From the NCBI GenBank assembly GCA_010119145.1, contig JAACSU010000007.1, forward strand, positions 329,869 to 393,868: a stretch of DNA of 64,000 nucleotides, given 5' to 3'. The notes beneath the pieces are model-generated. The model had not been told where the DNA came from. It worked only from the letters and a program-made list of their open reading frames with translations, and ran no database searches. The DNA is from Candidatus Gracilibacteria bacterium. Its GTDB lineage: Bacteria > Patescibacteriota > Gracilibacteria > BD1-5 > UBA6164. Shown here piece by piece: positions 50,872-62,267 of this stretch; positions within the stretch are counted from its first letter, which is position 1; every line of letters begins with the position of its first letter. A program made the position numbers and the translations under genes.

Positions 50872-53022
50872 ATGGAACATTTAATTCTCCCAGCATTTAT
50901 TACATCGACTTTGTCGCTTTTAAGCTTGCTTCTTATCTCTATATTTACCTACATTTTTTCTAAAAAAATAGGTTTCCCGTACACGGTTATGCTTGTTTTT
51001 GTTGGTCTACTTTTAGTTCCACTCTCAAACTTTCCACTATTTTCATTTATAGACGACTTTAAACTTACACCAGACATATTATTTTATGTATTTCTTCCAA
51101 TTCTACTTTTTGAATCTGCATATAATATCAATTATAAACAGTTACTCGCAAACTGGAGGTCTATTGGTATGCTTGCTGTATTTGGACTCCTCATGTCGGC
51201 ATTTGTAATCGCTTGAGCGCTATTTTTTCTATTTCCTTTGTTTGGACTCCATATACCGTTTCTCATTTGTTTATTATTTGGTTCCGTTATTTCAGCTACT
51301 GATCCAGTGGCAGTTCTCTCTATTTTTAAAACAGTATGAGCTCCGAGACGATTGGCACTTATATTTGAAGGAGAGAGTATATTTAATGATGGTACTGCAT
51401 TAGCTTTTTTTCTTGTAATACTCTGAATTATACTCCAATGAGTGGTGACTCCTGCTAGTATGACTCTATGATTCTTTTCATTTATATCAATGGTTTCATG
51501 AGGACTTATATTTGGTTTAATTATGTGAGTTCTGTTTTCAAAAATATTAGAAAAAATTAAAAACGATGAATCAGTAGAAATAGGACTTACGATTGTTATG
51601 GCACATTTAACATTTCTGTTGTCGGAACTTATTGGACACTTTCTTGTTATTTGAGATTTTCATTTCAAAGTATCTTGAGTTATTGCAACTGCGATTGCAG
51701 GTATTACGATAGGGAACTATGGTCGTTATAAAATAAGTCCAAAGGTTGAAGAGTCTATTGAAAAATTTTGGGTATTTTTTGCATTTGTAGCGAATTCTCT
51801 TGTATTTATTTTATTAGGTCTCATTCTTTCTGATATAAATATAAATTTTACTCTATTCATACCACCAATTCTTCTAGTAATTGTGATTGTTATGATTGCA
51901 AGAGCTATAAGTGTCTATATCCCTATTTGAATAATTAATACATTTAAACTCGAAGAACATATTCCTATGACCTGGCAGCATCTTCTTTCATGGTGAAGTC
52001 TTAGATGAGCGCTAGCTGTTATGATGGTTTATCTCATTCCTGGTCCTGGTCAGACTTGATACGATTTACTATTAAAGTATCAAGAATCAGTAGGGTGGAA
52101 TTATGATTTTTCAATCAAAGATTTTATCATTGTTATCACAATCTGAAGTATTATGTTTACGCTTTTTATCAAAGCTACGACTATATCATTTTTTATGAGA
52201 AAAATGAAGCTAGATAAACTCCATGAAGTGGAAGAATTTGAATACGAAGAAGGTAAAATACTTATGAATCTTAAAGTACTTGAAAAGCTCACGAGTATTG
52301 AAGAAAAATGATATATAAACAAGTGAGAACATCACGAATTGAGGTTAAAATATGAAACTATTCTCAAAGAATCTATATGAAATATTAAGTCACTCTTTAC
52401 TAATAATACTCAACAGGCATCTGCTGTAATTAAAAAAGCGATTACTCTTCACGCACTTTGAATCGAGAAACAATATCTTAAAGATCTCTTTCATTATCAT
52501 GAAGTTGATGAATACAATTTCAAAATAATTCTTGGAAAAATAACTCGCCAAATAGATAGGGTGGAGCAATGAGTGAGACAGCTTAAAGATCACGGGGAAA
52601 AACCTCATGAACTTAATATTTTTGAAAGATTTTGAGAAAAAATGAGAGGTGGAAGAGACAACTTTACTGATAGATATATAAGAAGCAGAACGCGTCTCAT
52701 TATTACTAGAAAAGTCTGAAAAGAGCTTCGACATCTTAAAGCCATTGAGTTTGGGTTTAATAGTTCCTTGTTTGATGAAATTATTGATCTATACGAAGAA
52801 TTTAATCAATCAGCTCAAGAAAAAAAGGATCAAATTAGGGAAAATCATAATATATCTATTATGTCACTAGAGGCGAAGTTAGCAGATAAATCACTTCTTA
52901 AAATTGAAGAAAAAGTAATTCAAGATCTTTTTAAAAAAGAGATTATTACCCCAAAGATTTATATAAAATTTTTAGAGGATATAGAACATGAAATACTCAA
53001 AGATTTTAGAAGAATTTGATAA
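50872..53022 (+). CDS. Na+/H+ antiporter (CPA1, NhaP type) with long cytosolic tail
   Basis: A 716-residue protein. About 12 membrane helices cover residues 10-430, including VISATDPVAVLS and FEGESIFNDGTAL (ND ion-binding motif), and a late HLLSWGSLRGALAVMM segment typical of CPA1. A 280-residue charged, helical cytosolic tail follows and may regulate transport. The last sense codon before TAA is TGA. It exchanges sodium for protons. Confidence 0.92.
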
Positions 53023-53157
53023 TTTTTTCAATATAAAAAATATTAACTTTGATATAAATATAATTTATGTCAAAGTTTTTTTATAGTACATAAAATTTGA
53101 CTCATTTTATTTTTTGACTAAAACTGGTAGGCTTTAATTTATTTACCTGTAAGAATC

Positions 53158-54678
53158 ATGAAAGAATTCTGTCAGAAATTTTGATTTCTACAAAAGATCT
53201 TGTGAGTGTGAATTATTTGAATTTCATATCTTCCTCAAGTCTCAGCTGCAACAGAAATTGCTGCGACTGCAGAGCATGCAACAACAGCATTTAGTATTGC
53301 ATCTGGAATATTTATGACACTTGTCATGTTTCTTGTAATAACACTCGTTGCTACTGAAAAAGTACATAGAACCCTGGTAGTATTTTTTATAGCTGCTTCG
53401 CTCCTATTTTTAAATTATACCTTTGGAAGTTTTATTCCAGCTTTACAATTTTTGGACTTAGATAGAGCATTTGCCAGTATTGATGGAGAAGTAATAGCAC
53501 TCCTTGTATCGATGATGATGATAGTTTGAGTACTCTCACAAACTCGTGTATTTGAATGGCTTGCAGTGAAACTCTTTGAAGTTTCAAAGTGAAATATTCA
53601 TTTACTGTTTTTTTCATTCTTCGTTATAACGGCTGTTCTATCTGCATTTCTAGATAATGTTACTACAATTTTTCTTATTGTTCCTGTAGCTATATCAATA
53701 TCTAAGATATTTGAAATTAATCCAGTGAGATTTGTAATCCCTATGATTATTGCTTCAAATCTCTGAGGTGCAGCAACCCTTATTGGTGATCCACCAAATA
53801 TCATGATTGGGAGTTATGCTAATCTCTCTTTCAATCAGTTTATTGCAAATCTATGATTTCCTATTATTGTGATATCTTCAATTATCTCAATTACACTCTA
53901 TCTCTTTATGAGAAAAGAGTTGAATCAAGTTAAAAAGATTGATGATTTTCAAAAAACACTCAAAGAAATGAAAGCGACGTATAAAATACGTCATAGAAAA
54001 CTTCTCATTGCATCATTGCTTGTACTAGCTCTTGTAATTATATTCTTCTTCTTGCATGGATACTTTCATATGCCAGCTGCCGTTCCTGCTATTATGTGAG
54101 CTGCATTTCTCATGTTGATTCGTGATAGACTTATTAGAAGAAAATTTGGACGAGGTCATCAAAGTAAAGAAATGATGGAAATGAGGATTCATGAAACATT
54201 CTCTCGAGATGTAGAGTGGCTCGTTATCTGATTTTTTGTATTTCTATTTATGATTGTTGGTGCTGTAGAGCATACAGGTCTACTTGATTTAGTAGCGCTT
54301 CAAATACAAGATAGATTTGGAGATAATCTCCTGATTTGTGCTTTAGCAATATTATGGATATCAGCAATATTCTCAGCATTTCTTGATAATATTCCTTTTA
54401 CAGCTGTAATGTTGCCAGTAGTTGCGAATCTTATAGCCTTTTATACAGGGCAGGGAATCGACGCAACATTCTTATGGTGGGCTCTTGCATTTGGTGCATG
54501 TCTTGGAGGGAATGGTACACTCATAGGTGCGTCAGCAAATCTCGTTGCTGCATGACTTCTTGAAAAAGAAAAATATCATCTTTCTTTTGTAGAATACCTT
54601 AAATTAGGTTTTCCTCTTATGTTATTACAAGTATTTTTAGCTTCATTCGCAATTTACTTTATGTGGCTTGCATTGTAG
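53158..54678 (+). CDS. ArsB/NhaD-family transporter (ion transporter superfamily)
   Basis: A 506-residue membrane protein. The two hairpin motifs are FLDNVTTIFLIVPVAI…GGAATLIGDPPNIMIGS and FLDNIPFTAVMLPVV…GNGTLIGASANLVAAG, the repeated SxxxDN…GDxxN signature of the IT superfamily. The N-terminal region has a possible signal-like helix. Substrate could be sodium/proton or arsenite, and the motifs do not decide. It follows NhaP-type antiporter genes, so sodium/proton exchange is favoured. Confidence 0.88.
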
Positions 54679-54682
54679 TTCT

Positions 54683-54713
54683 AAAAACACCTTCAGTACG
54701 AAGGTGTTTTTTT
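54683..54713 (+). terminator. Intrinsic terminator
   Basis: AAAAACACCTTC-AGTAC-GAAGGTGTTTTT stem followed by Ts, directly after the transporter. Confidence 0.9.
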
Positions 54714-54788
54714 ATTATGTATTTATATTTGACAATATATGTAATTTATCTATTATGAATTTATGTTTATTATTAATAATTTAAGTAT

Positions 54789-55583
54789 ATGAAAAAAATA
54801 CTCATAGCTCTTACAGTTTTACTCGCTATTGTGCCATTTCAAAGCATTTTTGCCTTTAACGAAAACATTTCATTTAATAATTATACAATCATTAGTGAGT
54901 TAGATACTATTGATAAAGAAGTTGATGTACGAATAGAGTACGCTTTATCTAAAAAACCTATTAATTCATACGCAACTATTGTTACGATTAATGGAAAGAC
55001 ATACCAACAAAATTTGAAATATAATTCTCTCTCTACAAAATTATACGCTGATATATCAACAAGATATGTTACTGTTCCTTCAAACCTCGATTACAAATTA
55101 TCGGTTATAGATGAGAATTCTTTCACTAAATTTACAGCATCATGAAGTTTGAGTATAAAAACTGGAACAATTACTCAAAATCCTAAACCAAATACTCCAA
55201 CTTCAAATAATCCAAATACTCCACTGAGTTCTGAACAACAATCAGCACTGACAGCAAGTAGAATTATAATTGCAAATATTAAAACTCAATATTCAACAGA
55301 CGCAACTCGTGTTTCAGCTCTTGTTCGTGAAATAGCTCTACTGAAAGAAAGAAGATTACAATATCCAAGTCGAGTGAATGTATTTAATCTCGTAATAATT
55401 CATTTGGAAAATGAGATTAGAAGTATATATGGACTCACACCTACAACGAATAATCTAACAATACCTAAGAGTCCAACAACTAATAATTATACACCAAAAT
55501 ATACAAAACCTTCTGAAGAACCAACTCGAATTAATGGTATATGAAATGCAAAAAGTTATGATTCTTGGAGAGTCTCTCAATAA
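54789..55583 (+). CDS. Secreted hypothetical protein (264 aa)
   Basis: Signal peptide MKKILIALTVLLAIVPFQSI…FA, a beta-rich region of about 100 residues, then a Pro/Asn/Thr-rich linker and a helical segment (about 150-210), and a final Pro/Thr-rich tail. The domain order suggests an exported or surface protein. Only three TGA codons. The family is unknown. Confidence 0.65.
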
Positions 55584-55600
55584 ATCTTTGTAATAAAATC

Positions 55601-55635
55601 AAAAGCTATACAGTATACGTATTAGCTTTTTTTTT
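55601..55635 (+). terminator. Probable intrinsic terminator
   Basis: AAAAGCTA…TAGCTTTT stem with a 14-nt loop and a T-run after it. It follows the secreted-protein gene. Confidence 0.65.
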
Positions 55636-55643
55636 GTTTGTGT

Positions 55644-56231
55644 ATGAATACTCCATCACATTTTCTCCTGCATCTAGGAATAAGAAAATTTTTCAGAAGC
55701 AAATATGACATATATATATCTAAAAGCTTTGTGCTATGAGCTATAGCACCAGATGTAGGACTCTATATTTGCGTACTTGTATATACAATGTATGCTCATT
55801 TTTTTCTTTGATATGAAATGAGTGTTGTATTTAAGACGATGTTTGATGATTTGTATTTTAATAATCCTGTGTGGATTTTTGCATATAATTTTCTACACTC
55901 TATATTTCTTTTAATATTGTTTTTACTGATATCTTGGTATATAAAACATTTCATAAATCAGAGAATTTGAATAATATGTATCTGGTTTTTTATTGCTTGT
56001 TTGCTTCACTCAGCTATAGATATAGTTACTCACCAAGACGATGGACCAAGGATATTTTATCCACTTAGCTTATATCAATTTCAATCTCCAATATCTTATT
56101 GGAATCCTCTGTATTATTGAGGTATTGTATCAAAAATTGAATTTGTATGTGATATTTTGCTTATGTGGTATCTACTTTATTCACCAATTAAAAATAAAAT
56201 TATATGACAAAAAAATACAAAAATTCTATAA
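55644..56231 (+). CDS. Membrane metal-dependent hydrolase-like protein (YdjM/DUF457 type)
   Basis: A 195-residue protein with four membrane helices. The segment LLHSAIDIVTHQDDGPRIFYP in the third quarter holds the H-x3-D-x3-H-type metal ligands. SLYQFQSPISYWNP follows, as in the YdjM family. Its reaction is not known. It overlaps the next gene by 28 bp. Confidence 0.75.
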
Positions 56232-58021
56232 AAATATCAAATGTTCTTAGAAAAAAGAGTATCTTACTGAGTAAGATACTCTTTTGATTCTGTATTTTTG
56301 TGTCACTCTCTCACAGCACTTTTGCATTAACTCAACAATCACAAGATATATATACTCAATTTATAACTCAAGTTGAGAAAAATTATTCTCTATTAGATCA
56401 GGAAATTGTTTTAAAAAAATTGAGATCTAGACTTACGCAGTATTACACATGAGAATTATCTTCTACGAAGTCACAAGTTGTCAGTGAAATAATTGAGCTC
56501 AATCATGAAGCTATTTACGATAATTGGCTTCTTCAAAATCAAAATCAAAATTCTCAAATTTCGCTCGAGCTCAAAACTCGACTGATTTTGAAAGATATAG
56601 ATAAAAATATAGAGTTTCCAAGTTATGTCTCAGGACTTTTAGAAAAGGATTCGATTAGTTATATCTGAGTAAACTCAAATAGAGAGTATGTTGATTGAAA
56701 AGAAATATTTCAGATATCTTACGCTACATATTTTAAAATACTCCCGAGTAATGCAAGCACTCTTTCTCAAAAAAAATGAGTAATCATAAAAGCTTCTAAT
56801 GGCGATTTTCATTTTATAGAGTCATATTCTAGAAATAAAAAGATTCCATATTCTGAACTCTCTGGACAAGCATTTGCATTTATTACTCCAGAATACAAAA
56901 TTCAGTTAGAAAACTGAAAATACAGTGGTTTTATTTTTACAACACTTCAATACTATCCTGATAGGTATGGAGTGTTTGAGAAACAACTTGAAAATTCATG
57001 AAGTGTTATATGAGATATTCTAGTGTACAGAGATGAGTCTTGAAAATACAATTTTGTAAAAAAGTTTACAAAAAGACTTCTTATTTCAGATTCTGAGAGT
57101 TTTTGAATTCCTGAAAAGCATTTATTTTTAAAATATCTTCTTTCAGATGCTAAATTTTTAGAGTCAGATATTCCAGAAAATATGAAAAAAATAAAGTCTT
57201 TTACGAAGACTTTAACAAACTGACAAACTGACGATGAAGCTCTGGAGACTATTTATGATTGGGTACTTAATAATGTTGAATACACAAAAGATTTAGATCT
57301 CGATGATATGAAAATATTTTCATGAAGTGAAGCATTTTTTAGAAAAGACTGAGTCTGTACTGCATACTCTAAACTTATGGTCTATATGATGATGTACTCG
57401 TGAATGTATGACCTTGAAATGATAGAATGATATGTCATTGATGCTCCTGACTTTCCTAATATATGACACGCATGGGTGAGATATAAAGATAGATTTTATG
57501 ATCCAACTTTTGATGACCCTATAGGTGCACTTGCTAATAAAACTCGTGATGAATATAAGTATTTTCAAATACCTCAGGATATTTTTTATACAAATAGGTT
57601 TCATTATGAGGATTTACCAGAGTCATTTTATACAGCGAGTAAAAATGATATAGAACAATTTATTTATGAATGACTTCTGGCACTTGTTCCTAAATATAGA
57701 GGTGAATTATCAAAATATGAAATATTTAATCCAGTAGTGTTTAGAGATACATTTAATATCTCTTCAAATGTTATTTTGAATCCTGAAATTATCGCTCAAA
57801 ACGTGTGATTTGAAACAGTGGAATGAAAAACTTTTAGTTACACTAATAATGGAACTACCTATCAAATTTCAGCTCTTAATTATTATCTTATCACTGCTGA
57901 TAATACTGAAACTGTACTTTCACAATTATCTTATAATCTAGATGATACAAAACTTTATAAGTGGTTATTAGAGGATGGAAGCAGTGAATGGAGGCTCTGA
58001 TATAATATAAAATTAAGATAA
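56204..58021 (+). CDS. Secreted transglutaminase-like protein
   Basis: A 605-residue protein. A signal helix lies near residues 25-45 and a long N-terminal region of unknown type follows. The papain-like transglutaminase core carries Cys385 in DGVCTAYSKLM, His422 in IGHAWVRYK and Asp433 in YDPTFDDP, a complete Cys-His-Asp triad. It could crosslink or cleave proteins outside the cell. The start overlaps the membrane hydrolase gene, so expression is probably coupled. Confidence 0.8.
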
Positions 58022-58043
58022 TTCTTAAACTTAAAATAAATAT

Positions 58044-58072
58044 TTGACAAATAAGTCTGTTATTGTTAATAT
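58044..58072 (+). promoter_or_regulatory. Strong sigma-70-like promoter of a minigene
   Basis: TTGACA (58044-58049), 17-bp spacer, TAATAT (58067-58072). This is the best promoter match in the window. About 75 bp of leader follow before the minigene ATG. Confidence 0.75.
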
Positions 58073-58147
58073 CAATAGTACCTCAACAATTTGTATGGGG
58101 CATCGGCAACTCGTATTGCTCGATTAATAGTCTAGGAGGGACTAAAT

Positions 58148-58300
58148 ATGAAGTCGCGTTTGATTGTGTCAAAAAACCCGAAGAAACAAGCTAAGCAACA
58201 GAGCAAGGTTCAACGGATGAAGAACGCAGCGATTAAAACTGGTATCTCGGGCAAAGCTCTTGATACTCGGAAAAAAGAAACAGTTGGCCGAGCAGGCTGA
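58148..58300 (+). CDS. Basic minigene (50 aa if TGA stops), atypical codon use
   Basis: AGGAGG lies 8 bases before the ATG, below a consensus promoter. The product starts MKSRLIVSKNPKKQAKQQSK and is Lys/Arg/Gln-rich, ending VGRAG. Codons such as CGG, CGC, CCG, TCG and GGC are unlike all neighbours. TGA at 58298-58300 is followed at once by a GGGAGCGC/GCGCTCCC hairpin. With TGA as Gly there is no stop before the helicase gene, which lies in the same frame (ATG 58436). So TGA probably stops here, or the ORF is not translated to its end. It may be foreign. Function unknown. Confidence 0.5.
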   Translation: MKSRLIVSKNPKKQAKQQSKVQRMKNAAIKTGISGKALDTRKKETVGRAG

Positions 58301-58377
58301 ATTTGGGAGCGCATTTATGCGCTCCCTTCAACATATATGAAAACTAATATCTTCTTTAATCAGGAGATATTTTTATT
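58301..58377 (+). terminator. Two hairpins after the minigene
   Basis: A GGGAGCGC…GCGCTCCC hairpin (about 58305-58327) without a T-run, then AATATCT…AGATATT followed by TTTTTA (about 58342-58377), which can serve as the terminator. Confidence 0.55.
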
Positions 58378-58435
58378 TTGAATATATATCGTATATAAAA
58401 AATTATTGTCTTTTATAAGTATTTCACTACACTAC

Positions 58436-61400
58436 ATGAAATACTTTTTTGCTTATACAATTGTGGATACAAAAACCTTTGAACTAAACTACTGAAAACT
58501 CAATCCAGAGCAACAAGATGCAGTGAATACACTTGATGGACCAGTCATGGTTATAGCGTGACCTGGAACAGGGAAGACCCAGATTATTGGGATGCGTACT
58601 GCAAATATTATTCTAAAGTCTTGAGTACATCCAGAAAACATCATGATTACGACTTTTACAGAAGCGTGAGTGATAGCTATTCGAGAGCGACTTATCTCAA
58701 TGATTTGAAGTGACGCGTATAAGGTGTATGTTTCAACGGTTCACAGCTTCGCTCAGGATGTTATAAAAAGTTTCCCTGAAAAGTTTACAGTAGAAAAACT
58801 TGATACCCCAATAGATGACATAGAGAGTTTAGAGCTCATTTCTGATATAGTTGGATCACTCCTCTCTGAGCAAAAGCTACAGTATTTGATGAGTTATGGA
58901 GATCCATTGTTTTATGTGCGGGCTATAAAAAATGCACTCAATAATCTCAAACGTGAATGAGTGAGTGTTACAAAATTTAAGCTAAAAATAAAAGAAGAAA
59001 CAGAAAAATCACTTGCTTGGTTGGAAGAAAAACGAAATAATAAAAGAATTAAAAAAATAGAAAAATATGAAGCTGAACATGAGCAAAAGATAGGGAAGCT
59101 TACGGAACTTGCGACAATTTTTGAAATATATAATGCAAAACTTAGGGATCAACATCTCTATGATTTTAATGATATGATTAATTTTGTCCTTGAAAAGTTT
59201 AGAGAAGATGATGAATTACGAACATATTATGCTGAAGTGTATCAATATATTATGTTAGATGAGTATCAAGATACAAATAACCCGCAAAATGAAATAGTGG
59301 ATTTAATACTTTCAGTATCAGAGACTCCAAATATCATGGTGGTTGGAGATGATGATCAGTCTATTTACAGGTTTCAAGGAGCAAATATAGAAAATATGCT
59401 TGAGTTTACTACAAAATATCAAAACTCTAAGATTATTATTTTAGACAAAAACTACAGATCTCAACAATGAATACTTAATGCTGCAGAAAATCTTATAGAA
59501 AATAATTCTGAGAGACTCATAAACAAAATCCCAGGTCTCAGTAAAAAATTAGATTCACAAACTTGATGAGTCAGAGAAGTTCCAAGTATATGTATTACTA
59601 AAGACGATATAGATGAAAAACTCTCTGTTGTTGAAAGAGTTTTGTCACTCTTACGTTCTTGAATTCAAGCAAGTGAAATTGCTATCATTGTACGTTCTAA
59701 CAAAGAAGTCATAACTTATGGTGATATACTTAAAGAACATGAAATTGCTGTTACATCTAAACTTGAAAGCAATATTCTTGAGTCAGATTATGTAAAATCG
59801 ATTTTTACATTTTTTAAGGTACTATCAGATCCTTATAGTTATGAGACAGATTTTCTAAATCTCCTAAGATCAAGTCTAATTGATATAGATGGAATGGATA
59901 TACTTAAAATAAATACGTATCTCTACAGACAAAATTATTCTAAAAGAGGTCACACAAAACTCAAGCTATTTGATGTACTTTCAGACTCAGCTGCTTTGCA
60001 ATTTATTTGAGTACAATGAGGACATAAAATTCATGAATTCATATCAAAATATGTAGAGGCACAAGAACAGTTTTCACGTCGAAATTTTATTTTAGCACTT
60101 TCATGGTTTTTATCAGAATTCAAAATTCTTGATACCGTGCAATCTCAGTGAAATTTTCAAGATCTACAAGATGTATATTCACTTTTTCACACGATTAAAT
60201 CTTGGGCTTGAATTAATAATAATATTTCCTTGAGATCAATCATTAATAAATATGAATTATATTTTAAGTATGGGTACAGAATAAATAGAACGACCTCGCT
60301 ATGAGATGATAGCTGAGTACAAGTTCTCACTGCTCACAGTTCTAAATGACTTGAATATGAGTATGTGTTCATTCCAGGCTTATATACTTGAAACTGGGAT
60401 ACTAAATCAAACAGAGAGCTCATACCACTTCCTTCAGGTATTGCCTGAAATGGTTTTCAAGCTACCCAAGAGGATATTCTGAGTGACGCTGAACTAAAAA
60501 ATCATAATAAAGAACGGCAAATGCAAGAGGATAGACGGCTCTTTTTTGTTGCACTCACGAGAGCAAAAAAACAATTATATTTAAGTTTCCCCAGTTCAAT
60601 ACTTTGAAGTGTAAAACTCATATCACCATTTTTATGAGAAATCTGAGATAGTATTGCAGTAGATTTTGTATCTACACAAGACGAGAAATCAAATGAAATG
60701 ATTCAAGAAATGTTACAAGAGTCCAAGCTTATTAAGCACAATAATGAGGAAATTAATTTTATACAAGAGTTTTTCTTACGCTACAAGCTGTCAGTGAGTG
60801 ACCTCAACACATTTTTAATAAGTCCTAAAGATTTTTTGTATAGGTCAGTATTCAAATATCCATTTGAAGAAAATGAAAACTCTATTTTTGGGACTATGTA
60901 CCATAGAACATTAGAACTTTTTTACAAAAAAATACAAGACACATGAGAAGTCCAAGAGTATGAATATTTAGAATATGTATTTTTGCGTCAACTAGAAAAA
61001 GAATACCTTACTTTTGAAGAGTTCCAGAGACTGAAATCAAGGTGACTTGAGTCTCTCAAGTGATATTATGAAACATATAACGGTACTTTTGTAGCACCTT
61101 TAAAGACTGAATATAAGTTCTCTAGAAAAAATATATTTTTTGAGACTATCCCATTAACTTGAATCATTGATAAAATAGAGCTTCTAAGCGAGGATTTTAC
61201 TGGAAATGATTCGTGAAGTGCTTTATTTTCTCAAAATATTAAGCTCACAGATTACAAAACATGATCTGTGAAATATATTTGAGAAATAAAGTGAGTAAAC
61301 AAAGATTGAAAAAAAGATGAATGATTTGAAAGAGGGAGATACTGACGACAACTCATGTTTTATAAGCTATTATTTGAAAATGATTCAGAGTTATCTTCTC

Positions 61401-61576
61401 AGTACAACTTATGTGAGCTAGAGCTCGATTTTTGTGAATGAAAAAAATGAAATTATAAAAGGGTCAGTGTTGAAGTGAACGAAGATGAATACGCTGAGTT
61501 TAAATCTCTCATAAAAGAAACCTACTCTAAAATGATAGATATAGGTTTTTGGAAAGATTTTTTAAACTTAAAATAG
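58436..61576 (+). CDS. UvrD-like helicase fused to a RecB-like (PD-DEXK) nuclease
   Basis: A 1046-residue protein. The SF1 helicase motifs are LNPEQQDAV (Q), AGPGTGKTQII (I), MLDEYQDTNNPQ (II), VVGDDDQSIYRFQGA (III), LDKNYRSQQ (IV), TAHSSKGLEYEYVF (V) and FFVALTRAKKQLYL (VI). The C-terminal 280 residues have the nuclease motifs TGIIDKIELL, LTDYKTGS and GRQLMFYKLLFE. AddA- and RecB-like enzymes of this kind process DNA ends. Start ATG 58436 is uncertain, since the frame is open from the minigene. No separate AddB was seen. Confidence 0.9.
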
Positions 61577-61579
61577 AGC

Positions 61580-62152
<573 letters not shown>

Positions 62153-62267
62153 GAATCTAGTAAAAATAATTATATTACCAGAGTATAACACAAAAAATAG
62201 AAAAATAAAGTTTTGAACTTTTGCTAATCAAGGTATCTTTAGATTATAGTCTTTAAATAATTATATT

